A stretch of DNA of 64,000 nucleotides from Bifidobacterium sp. (GCA_022649135.1 JALCNP010000003.1:1-64000), one strand, 5' to 3'. Positions 27,179 through 35,029 are shown, counted from the first letter of the stretch. Notes: generated by a model from the sequence alone, not told the origin. Numbers and translations: made by a program.

Positions 27179-27255
27179 GGCACTGTTGTTGGCGGTAGCG
27201 ATTCCCGTGCGTGCTGGTACTCACATTGGCGGATGCGGGGCTTTGCACAGTGCTC

Positions 27256-27774
27256 TTAGCTCAGTAGTGCAGTGAGAATGGCGGTGGCGGCTTCCGACGG
27301 TTGCATAGTGGCGGTGTCCAAGCTGAGATCAGCCGTTGTCCAAGGGACATACTCGCGGGTTTGAATCTGCTCCCAATTCGGAACTTTAAGCCCAGGAATG
27401 TCGACTGATCGTGATTCTGCACGAGCGCGATGCTCTAATGCGTCACTACAGAACAACTCGACTTCGAGGAGTCGCGCGCCGGTACTGCGCGCGACATTAC
27501 GCCAAGCATGACGGGTGGATGCGATGGGGTTGACACATTCGACTAGGACGACCTGTATTGACCTCAACAGATCACGTACAACGGCATAGGCTGCGAGATA
27601 GCCAGAGCCTTGCACGCCTGAATCTCCCATTTCGTCTGAATCCCGCAGGGCTTGTTCAATGCTGTCCACTCTGACGTAGGCGATCCCAGCGTGTTGACGT
27701 AACAGTTCTGATGAGACGGTGGACTTGCCTGTTGCAGGCAGACCTCCGAGCACAATGAGGTGGGAATTTGACAT
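27256..27774 (-). CDS. Small P-loop kinase (AAA_33 type)
   Basis: 172 residues beginning MSNSHLIVLGGLPATGKSTV; Walker A GLPATGKS is at residues 11-18. YVRVDSIEQAL supplies the substrate-side Asp as in gluconate, adenylyl-sulfate and antibiotic kinases. VVLVECVNPIASTRHAW fits Walker B and the lid follows as a basic ERxxxR-like stretch (EHRARAESR). No specific substrate can be given; antibiotic or nucleotide kinases and zeta-toxin-like proteins share this fold. Start 27774 puts the P-loop at the normal distance. It lies inside the island between the RloB gene and transposase debris. Confidence 0.7.
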   Translation of the reverse strand: MSNSHLIVLGGLPATGKSTVSSELLRQHAGIAYVRVDSIEQALRDSDEMGDSGVQGSGYLAAYAVVRDLLRSIQVVLVECVNPIASTRHAWRNVARSTGARLLEVELFCSDALEHRARAESRSVDIPGLKVPNWEQIQTREYVPWTTADLSLDTATMQPSEAATAILTALLS

Positions 27775-27784
27775 GGTGTTCACT

Positions 27785-28064
27785 TTAGTACGGGGCACAG
27801 CATGCTTCAGCCAGATGTGTGGCATGCAGAGTACTGACGTAAGGGGTATTGCACATCGTGATCTTCAATGATGGATTAATCCTCTTGCATCGCCATGTTT
27901 CTGGCTTCATGCGATGGATTGATCTCACGCAATCAACAATAAGTTTCTTGTATGTTTGCTGGGGGATGCTACCCAGCCTACAATACGACAAGCGAATAGA
28001 ATGGGTTCACGAACTCTGCGTATGCAAATGAACTGTTCGTGAGTTTCCCGTTGGTGATGTCAAC
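27785..28064 (-). pseudogene. Decayed IS3-family transposase (OrfB) remnant
   Basis: On the minus strand, with frameshifts and stops, it encodes VDITNGKLTNSSFAYAEFV, RIVGWVASPSKHTRNLLLIA, SQKHGDARGLIHH and STLHATHLAEAC. These match, in order, ADITYVKLANGSFACAAFV, RIVGWAVSKSQHARSLPLAA, SRRHGGTKGLIHH and SALYSTHLAEAG of the transposase at 33733-34743. The DNA around CCTACAATACGAC is also shared with the 24860 fragment, in the same orientation. Confidence 0.75.
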
Positions 28065-28489
28065 CATATGCAGCCGGCGTGCAATAGATACTGTGAATAG
28101 ACGATTTACGAAATCCCCTCTACCGCTGTGACCTATCACAGGTCATCCAATCATAGAAATATACCCGAATAGTCCGGATTTAACCGCACTAAGCGGAAAG
28201 GGAGCGCGGCCAAGCATGTGATTAAATCTTATTTACGTGTTCTCATGTAACGCAATTCAAGCAGAATCAAGCTCTGACGGAAAAACTGAAAATGAGACAG
28301 CATTTCGCACTATGTGGCGAGAGTGGAAGCGGCAAAACCGCTCTTCTTCCTCTTCCCATACTGCACGTTGAACGCGGTAGAACAGTGTGCAAATTTAGTT
28401 GATCGGATTACAGGGCTGATCACCAGCATTCAGCAAAAACAATAGACACTGTTATCTATTTTTCACACGTGTTTGAAGTGGGCGGGAGT
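28065..28489. other. Gene-poor stretch with a P-loop-like ORF remnant
   Basis: About 425 AT-rich bases. The only notable frame is 28292-28402 on the plus strand, 36 codons, starting MRQHFALCGESGSGKTALL, a perfect Walker A pattern that stops soon after. It may be the debris of an ATPase gene or chance. No ribosome site is evident. Confidence 0.35.
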
Positions 28490-28801
28490 TTATTCTTCGA
28501 GTTTTCTCGCGTAGTCTCGTTGTTCTTGGTCTCGGGCTTCGTCGAGTTGTTCGGCTTGTTGTCTGATACTCCTGTTGTATTCCTCAAAGGTTTGCTGGAA
28601 TCGGTCACTGAGGCTGTTGGTTACTTGATATGGCAACTCGTAAGGGGTGTTGTGGTAGAAGGCTTGCACGTAGTCCACGAGCCTATCGGTATAGTGGTAG
28701 GCTTGCTGCCGGTAATCGTTTAACAGTTCTTCCGCCTGATTTAACTGGCGGATATGCTCATCATGCTCTTCCTCTGCTTGCCAACGTTCACGAGTATCCA
28801 T
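28490..28801 (-). CDS. Small helical T7SS partner, Lap2/DUF3958-like
   Basis: 103 residues, almost entirely charged amphipathic helix: RWQAEEEHDEHIRQLNQAEE, then a Tyr-rich turn (DYRQQAYHYTDRLVDYV) and a C-terminal coiled coil ending DQEQRDYARKLEE. This is the profile of the second small partner (Lap2/TlaA2, DUF3958) of LXG-type type VII substrates. It is last in the five-gene operon, 24 bases after the previous stop, with AAGGAAAGAG upstream. Expected role: helical chaperone completing the targeting domain of the lipase. Family assignment rests on profile, size and gene order rather than a searched alignment. Confidence 0.55.
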   Translation of the reverse strand: MDTRERWQAEEEHDEHIRQLNQAEELLNDYRQQAYHYTDRLVDYVQAFYHNTPYELPYQVTNSLSDRFQQTFEEYNRSIRQQAEQLDEARDQEQRDYARKLEE

Positions 28802-28825
28802 GCGTAAAGACTCTTTCCTTGTGTG

Positions 28826-29146
28826 TTACTTGTTTGTGATGGGATTATGCAAGGTAAGATCACGCGTCGTGGTTGCGAGGTAACTGTCCGCACTGTCAGC
28901 CGCCTTGCCTTCTAATCCTTCTTTCAAGTCACTGGTTGCATTCCGGGTGAGTGTGTGCATACTCGTACAATCTTTTTGTAGTCGGGTTGCTGTTTCATCT
29001 TCCTTGTTCATGATGATGGCGGCTTGTGCTTGGAGAATAGCAGCGATCGCTATCCTCTCCTGCGTTTTCATCATTTCGGTTAACTGGCCGTCAAGCGAAT
29101 TCATATCCAGATACGGGTTAGTAGCTATCCCATTCGAACCATACAT
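28826..29146 (-). CDS. Small helical T7SS partner, Lap1/DUF3130-like
   Basis: 106 residues forming two predicted long helices with Ala/Gln-rich faces (IAIAAILQAQAAIIMNKEDE) and a short N-terminal tail. Size, position directly after the lipase gene (two bases after its stop, GGGGGAAG ribosome site) and the pairing with a second helical protein match Lap1/TlaA1 (DUF3130, TIGR04197) proteins, which bind LXG domains and present them to the type VII machine. No WXG turn is seen in this one, in contrast to the gene at 31236. Confidence 0.55.
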   Translation of the reverse strand: MYGSNGIATNPYLDMNSLDGQLTEMMKTQERIAIAAILQAQAAIIMNKEDETATRLQKDCTSMHTLTRNATSDLKEGLEGKAADSADSYLATTTRDLTLHNPITNK

Positions 29147-29148
29147 GT

Positions 29149-30756
29149 TTACTTCCCCCAGCTTTTCTTCACATCACCGAGCATGCTATTGAATCCGTCC
29201 GCGCCCTCACGATCAGTCTGTTCAATATTTGCTGACACTTTCAGAAGGGTGTCGGAGAATTGTTCCATGTTCTTTTGGAATGTTGATGCTGTATGCAGTG
29301 TTTCTGCTTCCACATGCTCATCCCAAAAATTGTTGAACTGAAAATTTGCGAGAAGTTCTTCAATCTCCCAAGAGGATAAATGTTGACCGATATCATACGC
29401 AGCCTGCTGACCTCTATTCACCTGCTGTTTGACATCTTCTTTCGCCTGTGAGAGCGTGCTGGTTACATTCCTCACATAATCCTGTGCTTGAAGCACCACG
29501 TCTTGAGCGACCGTATCCACGAGTTCACTACGCAACGCTACTCGCTTCGAACCAGTCGCAGTTTTGATTTCCTGTTGGAACTTGGGAATAGCAGTCTTAT
29601 CCCACTGTTCAGCAGCCACGCGTGCCTGACTGATAATCGTCATATAATCTGTGCAAAACGTGGAAAAAATGGTTTTCAACTGGTCGTATGTCAGGTGAAC
29701 ACCTTTTTTAGCAAGCTTATCGGCTGTAATATTAAATCCACCTGAAAGCATTGAAATGAGCACAGCAATAGCAGTTGACTTATCTAACCCGTACGTTTCT
29801 TTCAACTTCTTCAGTGACGTTTGAATCAACTGAGCCACCTGTTGTCCCGCCCGAAGCAATTCAGGATGAAAACTAACGGAGGCTGTCAGTGGGTTCCCGT
29901 TCTCGTCTAACTGGAATTCACCAAAATCGTGAGCACTATCCGTCATGTCTAACGTGGAATTAAAATTCAAGGGCACCATGTAGTTCACATGCCCTAACTG
30001 CTCGTCCTTCGGGGCTGTGCGATTCAACATTGAGACCACGTCCATAGGGTTCACGTAATACGTGATCTTACTGGAAACTTCTCTTATCTGAGCTTGAGTT
30101 AACCCCATGTTCTTCAAACTCTGCGTCGTATCGGGCCCATCCCACAACACCACTTTGCCAATCCGGTTAAACGCTTGAGGATCATTCTTCAACAGTAAGC
30201 CCAAGCCTTGCGCAGAATCCATAGTTCCCAACGAATGTCCCGTCACATCCAGTTTCACAGTCTTAGGCAGTCTCGCTACCGCGGTTTTCATGGCGGTCTC
30301 AACGTCTTTCGCTTGCGGTATCACCGTATTATTCAACGCGAATGCCCCATCATTCGCAATCCAATCTGTCCGCAAATTGTAATACGCGTTAGCAGCGGTT
30401 TTTGGATTATCACTACCACGCACCGCCAGATACGCATGCGTTGAATCCGACAATTTCGAAGCGTCAGTCACCAAATACGACTGGTAACCAGTATTCGAAT
30501 CCACCATCACACTCTTCGAAGAACCGTTCGCAGCCTTCACCTTCAAATCCGGTTGAAGAAACACTTTACTCGCATCAGCGCCAGACGCATCCCTCGCACC
30601 CGGAAAAAAGAAAGAGGCAGAATTACCTGAATTCAACTGTGACTTTTGAGCGCCAGTCAACTGACTGTAGGGGAAGCTTTTGCCTTTTGGTCTGTCAATG
30701 TAAGCTCCTTGTGCCAAGTCAGCGTATATATTACTGTAATTTTCTAGCTTACTCAT
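29149..30756 (-). CDS. Type VII-secreted lipase effector, TslA-like
   Basis: 535 residues. The N-terminal ~300 form a class-3-type lipase: AYLAVRGSDNPKT with the oxyanion RGS, YYNLRTDWI, nucleophile elbow LDVTGHSLGT with Ser175, acid candidate Asp in YYVNPMDVVSML and His candidates in QLGHVNY or SAHDFGEF. Residues ~310-535 are helical, without Cys or signal peptide, ending ETLHTASTFQKNMEQFSDTL, like a C-terminal LXG/WXG100-type targeting region. This reverse order, enzyme first and secretion domain last, is that of S. aureus TslA. The gene overlaps the upstream small membrane-protein gene by eight bases (start 30756, MSKLENYS) and is followed by two small helical genes. Predicted to be exported and to attack membrane lipids of competitors. 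Confidence 0.72.
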   Translation of the reverse strand: MSKLENYSNIYADLAQGAYIDRPKGKSFPYSQLTGAQKSQLNSGNSASFFFPGARDASGADASKVFLQPDLKVKAANGSSKSVMVDSNTGYQSYLVTDASKLSDSTHAYLAVRGSDNPKTAANAYYNLRTDWIANDGAFALNNTVIPQAKDVETAMKTAVARLPKTVKLDVTGHSLGTMDSAQGLGLLLKNDPQAFNRIGKVVLWDGPDTTQSLKNMGLTQAQIREVSSKITYYVNPMDVVSMLNRTAPKDEQLGHVNYMVPLNFNSTLDMTDSAHDFGEFQLDENGNPLTASVSFHPELLRAGQQVAQLIQTSLKKLKETYGLDKSTAIAVLISMLSGGFNITADKLAKKGVHLTYDQLKTIFSTFCTDYMTIISQARVAAEQWDKTAIPKFQQEIKTATGSKRVALRSELVDTVAQDVVLQAQDYVRNVTSTLSQAKEDVKQQVNRGQQAAYDIGQHLSSWEIEELLANFQFNNFWDEHVEAETLHTASTFQKNMEQFSDTLLKVSANIEQTDREGADGFNSMLGDVKKSWGK

Positions 30757-31162
30757 AATATTTACCATCTATCATAAGAGATGAAATTTCCATTGTTGAA
30801 AAATTAGGTAGCTTATTACTTCCTAATACAAAATAGAAATCAATTTCATTTGACTTATTGTCATTAACGAAACCATCAAGATACAAAGCTGTCCCTGCTC
30901 CTTGAGGAAGCCCATTCCCAATAATGCCTGTTTCAACGCTGTTCCAGTCGTATTGAACACTCGTGATCTTAGAATTCTGTTTTTTCACGTATTCAGTCAT
31001 TTCTGTTTCATGTGTTTTCAGGAATTCGATTTGTCGGGTTTTCTCTTCCATAACTGTTTCCGTCTGCTTGTATTGAACGTATTTAACCGCGCCAAAAGCG
31101 ACTCCCACTACGAGGAGTAGTGAGAGAACAACAATGAGGATAATCTTCACTTGTCTACTCAT
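30749..31162 (-). CDS. Membrane-anchored small protein, DUF1433/TilA-like, candidate immunity protein
   Basis: 137 residues: a short basic start (MSRQVK), one membrane helix (IILIVVLSLLLVVGVAFGAV), a ~40-residue charged helix and a compact beta-rich domain with TSVQYDWNSVETGIIGNG and LYLDGFVNDNKSNEIDFYF. The pattern of an anchored domain containing a GxGxVND-like strand recalls DUF1433 proteins, which serve as immunity proteins of S. aureus TslA. Here a transmembrane anchor replaces the lipobox. An AGGAT ribosome site supports start 31162; the frame also extends to 31186. Its stop overlaps the lipase start, so toxin and protector are translationally coupled. Confidence 0.6.
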   Translation of the reverse strand: MSRQVKIILIVVLSLLLVVGVAFGAVKYVQYKQTETVMEEKTRQIEFLKTHETEMTEYVKKQNSKITSVQYDWNSVETGIIGNGLPQGAGTALYLDGFVNDNKSNEIDFYFVLGSNKLPNFSTMEISSLMIDGKYYE

Positions 31163-31235
31163 ATAATTATCCTGTTCACAAGCCAATTGTTCGTGTGAAC
31201 ATTACAAGCCTTGTAGTATCCACACGATGATGTTG

Positions 31236-31526
31236 TTAGAAGCCGAAGCTTTGCGCATCCTGCGCGTCACGCTCAGACACCGTGTCAGCGTACTTGTTTA
31301 ACTGCTGGTACACACTCTCAAGAAGATTCTCGAACTGAACAACCGATTGATGCAACTGATTATACTGTTCTAGATACGCTTGGAAGGCTTGGCCTTTCCA
31401 CTCTTCGGCTATGGTGTTGTTCATGGAGTTGACTTTTTGGATAGCCTGATCAACCTCATCCTTAGACTGTACATACACCTGAGCCTGAGACTTTAACCCC
31501 TCGGGAGTCACTGAAATCTGAGCCAT
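31236..31526 (-). CDS. WXG100-family protein (EsxA-like)
   Basis: 96 residues, two helices around the WxG turn EEWKGQAF (Trp43-Gly45); C-terminal helix QLNKYADTVSERDAQ contains a YxxxD/E-like export element (YADTVSE). Ribosome site GGAGGGG. Length is exactly that of Esx proteins secreted by type VII systems. It is the first gene of the operon with the lipase. No EssB/EssC/EccC core gene is in the window, so the export machine must be encoded elsewhere. Confidence 0.85.
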   Translation of the reverse strand: MAQISVTPEGLKSQAQVYVQSKDEVDQAIQKVNSMNNTIAEEWKGQAFQAYLEQYNQLHQSVVQFENLLESVYQQLNKYADTVSERDAQDAQSFGF

Positions 31527-31796
31527 AATTTATTCCCCTCCACTAATACTTGTTTCCCAAGCAATAAGCAGACCAGTAGTGATACTTGGTCTGTTTTATT
31601 TCCCTCACGGCAGAGGGACTGCCCAACAACGTGTTTCCTCTACCGCAATAGTTCACAGCATACCGCTTGGCGAATAAGTACCACAAATCATGCTGCTTCA
31701 TCATGGGAATACGTAGAGCATGTGAGAAAACATGTAAACAGTTTGAGGACATGTTCTCCGCCGTTCTGATATGAGTTTTCGCACACGATAGGAAGC

Positions 31797-33126
31797 GTGA
31801 TTCCGAATATTACGCGTGGTTCGAACCCTGCTGGACTACTCCGTTACTTGTTTTCAAGGGGACGTTCTAATGAGCATCACGGGCAGCATCTTCTCGGCGC
31901 GAGTCAAGACTTGCGTGTGGAGGAGTTGTTTCATGTGGATGGGACTCCTGCTGTGTCGTTTGATCGTATTGCCCAAGAATTTGACTGGAAGTATCGTCGT
32001 TTGGAGGCGGCTGATGATGCGTTTCCTCCTGATCGCCGGGGTAAACGTAACCCAACCCTTGAGCATGGTAAAGACAGAATATGGCATTGTTCTTTGGCTG
32101 TGAAGGCTGGGCAGGGAATCCTCACGGACCAGCGATGGAATCGGATTGTTGAAGACTATTTGAAAGAGTTGAATCTCATCGGTGAGCACACTCCTCAAGT
32201 CACGTGGTTGGCTGTTCGTCACGGGTTGTCCAGGAATGGGAATGATCACGTGCATGTGGTGGTGCAACTGGCGTGTGAGGATGGTTGGGTGAAATCCGTG
32301 GCATGATCGTGTTCACGCGCAAACCGCCTGTCGCAGGCTTGAAGAGTCTCATGTTGAGTTGCAACCCTTACACGCTGTTACTGATCGTTCTCATTTGAAG
32401 TATCAGTATGAGCAGTGGCGGCAATGGGCCGAGTGGAAATCCAGAACAGACTACACAGGTAGTGTCCCGTTTGACCAGTTGGATGCGCATACTCGGCAGC
32501 GCTTGGTGAATACTGTGGCGGCCGAGACGATGCCGAAGCAGGCGATTAGCCTGTTGGTGGAAGCATGCGCCAAAGCATCTCGCAGTGAGGATGAGTTTAT
32601 TCGCCGGATACGCCGTGAGGGGTTGCATATTGATCCACGACTGCGTAAAGGAGTCAAGAAGGGTGAGTTTGATAAGCCAAGTCAGGTGGTGGGGTACTCG
32701 ATCACCTGGCGGAGTAAAGATGGTTGGAGGGAACGGTTCAACGCGTTTGACTTGGGTGCGGACTTGACGTTGAAACAGTTACGCACAACGTGGGCACATA
32801 ATGAGAAAAACGATCGGCTAGCAGTGTTGGAGTGGCAGGCTGCGATGAACAATCGTAAGCCCATCATGCACGTGGGGCGTGAGAAGCAGTCGAACGTGTT
32901 GACTGCTCATGATATGAGTAGGCTGATCGGCCAAGCATTCACACTCCAACACCAGATAGAGCATGCGGATTTGTTGAGTGGAGAAGAACAGGCGGCCGTG
33001 TGGTCTCAGGCGTTGAAACAGTTTGACCGGTTGCAGGCTGATTACGGGTTAACTATGGTGAATAGTTTGAACATGGAATTGAGTATGCCCGACCAGCAGT
33101 CACACGGGTCGGGCATCACACGATAA
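31797..33126 (+). pseudogene. Relaxase (mobilisation nuclease), frameshifted
   Basis: The first frame (GTG 31797, stop 32306) has the relaxase opener MIPNITRGSNPAGLLRYLF and the metal-binding NDHVHVVVQL motif, but ends after DGWVKSVA. One A too many at 32292-32294 explains it: with two A's the reading becomes DGWVNPWHDRVHAQTACRR and joins RLEESHVELQPLHAVTDR and the rest of the second frame up to 33126. Joined length ~443 residues is usual for actinobacterial MobA-like proteins. Either a real lesion or a base-calling error in a short A run. It marks the island as mobilisable in origin. Confidence 0.8.
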
Positions 33127-33138
33127 ACAATATTCTCA

Positions 33139-33382
33139 TCACAGGTGAGGATTATTCGATTGTGGTGGTGTGAATACTGGTTGCATGGGTTGGTTGAACG
33201 ACGGCGATTGACCAGCCTGCTGCTGTTGGGCGCGTGTGAGGCCGAGCTCTTGTTGTGGACTGTATGCGCCGAACATGTCAGGCCCATCCCACTCATCAGA
33301 CATGTCAACAGTTGGCTCATCTACCCGTTCTTGGCTTGAGTCTGGTGATGTTACACTGTCAACCACACTATCCTCATCATTC
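33139..33382 (-). pseudogene. C-terminal fragment of an unidentified protein, cut by the IS3 element
   Basis: An 80-residue minus-strand frame with natural-looking composition (SQERVDEPTVDMSDEWDGPD and a Gln/Pro-rich tail ending in SNNPHL) stops at 33139, convergent with the relaxase, and runs into the IS left end at 33383. Type IV coupling proteins of actinobacterial mobile elements often end with such acidic and Q/P-rich tails, but the identity is not established. Confidence 0.4.
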
Positions 33383-34695
33383 TGAAGCGGACTGGGTTTT
33401 GTTCCTGTTTTCCACTCGTTAGGGGATGGTGGGATTGTGAGTGGTGGGTATTCACGGGAGTTTAAGGATCGGGCTGTTCGACTGTCTGCTGATAGTCGGG
33501 AGAATTGTTCGTCGGGGACGGAAGCGTTGCACGGGGTCGCTGGGAATTGGGATGTGGCTCCTGAGTCGCTGCGTCGTTGGCGTGAGCGGGCTGACATGCA
33601 AACCGCTTCTCCCGGAGGGTCCGGGGAGTTGAGGAAGCTTCGGCGTGAGGTCGCGCAGCTGCGTCGGGCTGATGAGATTCTGCAGACGGCTTCGGCTTCT
33701 TTCGCCTCACGGCTCCACCCGACGGGACGCTGATGATCGCGTACGTTGACGCGTATGAGGGTCGTTTGGGGGGTGAGCCGATCTGCAGGACCTTGCAGCA
33801 TGCTCCGGCCTGTGGGTCTATCACGGCTCGTGGCTATTTCCAGGCTAGGAAGCGTACTGTCAGTGGGATGCGGGCTCGTCATGAGACTTTGGCTCGGGAT
33901 GTCCAGCTGATTCACGCCCACCGGTTTCAGGCCGTGTACGGGTATCGGAAAATGCTCATGCAACCGACTCGTCAGGGCTGGCGGCATATTGGCCGAGACC
34001 AGGTGTCGCATGTCATGCAGACGCGTGGAGTGCGTGGCGTGCGTCGCGGGCGTGTCCCCGCAGCCACGCGTCCGGCGAGAAGCGGGGGCGGTAGGGAGGA
34101 CTCGGTGAAGCGAGAGCTTCACGCCTGTGCTCCGGGTCGACTGCATGCGGCTGACATCACGTATGTGAAGCTCGCGAACGGTAGTTTTGCTTGTGCGGCG
34201 TTCGTGACCGACGTATACGCTCGTCGTATTGTCGGTTGGGCGGTATCCAAAAGTCAGCACGCCAGAAGCCTGCCGTTGGCTGCGCTGGACCAAGCGATCG
34301 CATGGAGCCGCAGGCATGGTGGCACGAAGGGCCTGATCCATCATTCCGGTCACGGAACCCAGTGCATCAGTGCCCTGTATAGTACGCATCTAGCTGAGGC
34401 GGGTATGCTCGCAGGCACTGGCAGTGGTGGTGACAGTCATGATAACGCGCTGGCGGAAACCCTCAACGGCGCATACAGAACCGAGCTGATTAAACAAGTG
34501 CAGCCCTTCGAATCGGTGGAGGCGTTGCAACAAGCCACATTCGACTGGGCATCCTGGTGGAATAATCAGCGACTCCACCAGCATCTGCATCACCACACAC
34601 CAGCGGAAGCTGAAGCAGAGCATTATCAAACCCAAGCAGTGCAAACTGTCGTAAAAAACCAGCAAACAAGCATGAACAAAATCCAGTCCACTTCA
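33383..34695 (+). mobile_element. IS3-family insertion sequence
   Basis: About 1.3 kb. The ends are inverted repeats: left starts TGAAGCGGACTGGGTTTTGT at 33383, right complement starts TGAAGTGGACTGGATTTTGT at 34695. Contains the usual two overlapping frames. No matching 3-5 base target duplication was seen (TTC on the left, CCT on the right), so the copy may be old or rearranged. Confidence 0.8.
33437..33733 (+). CDS. IS3 transposase OrfA (HTH)
   Basis: 98 residues. SREFKDRAVRL opens the helix-turn-helix, VAPESLRRWRERADMQ gives the recognition helix, and RKLRREVAQLRRADEILQTA is the leucine-zipper-like linker normal for IS3 OrfA. It starts with GTG and ends at a TGA overlapping the OrfB start in the -1 frame; a fusion OrfAB by programmed frameshifting would be expected, though no obvious A6G slippery run is present. 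Confidence 0.85.
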   Translation: MSGGYSREFKDRAVRLSADSRENCSSGTEALHGVAGNWDVAPESLRRWRERADMQTASPGGSGELRKLRREVAQLRRADEILQTASASFASRLHPTGR

Positions 34696-34743
34696 CCTCT
34701 AACCCATGTCGATATTTCTGACACGAAGACTTGGAATTCCTAG
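33733..34743 (+). CDS. IS3 transposase OrfB with a damaged DDE triad
   Basis: 336 residues, rve integrase fold. The first Asp is in LHAADITYVKL, the Glu in NALAETLNGAYRTEL. The second Asp, normally in HHSDxGxQY, is replaced: the sequence reads IHHSGHGTQC, with Gly for Asp and Cys for Tyr. The enzyme should therefore be inactive. The frame also has no stop before the right inverted repeat and continues 16 codons outside the element to 34743. Two further, more decayed fragments of the same transposase lie at 24860 and 27785. Confidence 0.85.
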   Translation: MIAYVDAYEGRLGGEPICRTLQHAPACGSITARGYFQARKRTVSGMRARHETLARDVQLIHAHRFQAVYGYRKMLMQPTRQGWRHIGRDQVSHVMQTRGVRGVRRGRVPAATRPARSGGGREDSVKRELHACAPGRLHAADITYVKLANGSFACAAFVTDVYARRIVGWAVSKSQHARSLPLAALDQAIAWSRRHGGTKGLIHHSGHGTQCISALYSTHLAEAGMLAGTGSGGDSHDNALAETLNGAYRTELIKQVQPFESVEALQQATFDWASWWNNQRLHQHLHHHTPAEAEAEHYQTQAVQTVVKNQQTSMNKIQSTSPLTHVDISDTKTWNS

Positions 34744-34784
34744 ATGCTGTCCGAATGATCTGCTTCACCGGTATCATACCTGAC

Positions 34785-34990
34785 ATGGAATTAGCAAAGA
34801 CATCCAGCCGCAACATCAACAAAGGTGAACTTGCCAAAGCTTTGAATATTGCTTGTCCCGCAGCTTCTTACAAATTGTCTGGTAAAGTATTCGGTCCGTT
34901 CCGGATTTAGTAATAACGGCGAATCTCCTTGGAACCAGCCCAGCAGCTCTTCTTGATGACTCCTTCATGAAACAGCTAGGTATGGAATAC
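34785..34990 (+). pseudogene. XRE-type helix-turn-helix protein, frameshifted remnant
   Basis: ATG 34785 gives MELAKTSSRN then INKGELAKALNIACPAASYK and LSGKVFGPFRI, stopping at 34910. In another frame from 34904 the fold continues as DLVITANLLGTSPAALLDDS. Together this is a complete small HTH domain broken once. It abuts the tRNA-Lys terminator. A diverged copy of the second half is at 25036. Confidence 0.6.
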
Positions 34991-35029
34991 AAAAAGACCG
35001 TGGTCGCTGATGTGCGACCACGGTCTTTC
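34991..35029 (-). terminator. Rho-independent terminator of tRNA-Lys
   Basis: Perfect 15-base stem (AAAGACCGTGGTCGC) with a 6-base loop. On the minus strand it is followed by a run of T, directly after the tRNA 3' end. Confidence 0.85.

Larger units (their letters stand above)
24546..34990. mobile_element. AT-rich mobile island ending at tRNA-Lys
   Basis: Base composition falls well below that of the flanks from about 24840 to 33130. Contents: IS3 fragments, RloA/RloB pair, P-loop kinase, type VII cargo operon, frameshifted relaxase, complete IS3 copy and an HTH remnant. The right border lies at the terminator and 3' end of tRNA-Lys, a usual integration hot spot. No integrase and no exact direct repeat of the tRNA end was found, so the borders are approximate and the element appears degraded. 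Confidence 0.7.

Noticed and set aside
24925-28048. Direct repeat around CCTACAATACGAC first considered as attachment sites
   Set aside because: Translation on the minus strand shows both copies are fragments of the same IS3 transposase core.
31543-31752. 69-residue minus-strand frame upstream of the WXG100 gene
   Set aside because: It runs up to the ribosome site of the WXG100 gene, has no motif and no ribosome site; the segment is more likely promoter DNA.
33139-34389. 416-residue minus-strand frame
   Set aside because: Only its last ~80 residues (33139-33382) look real; the remainder is antisense to the IS3 transposase.
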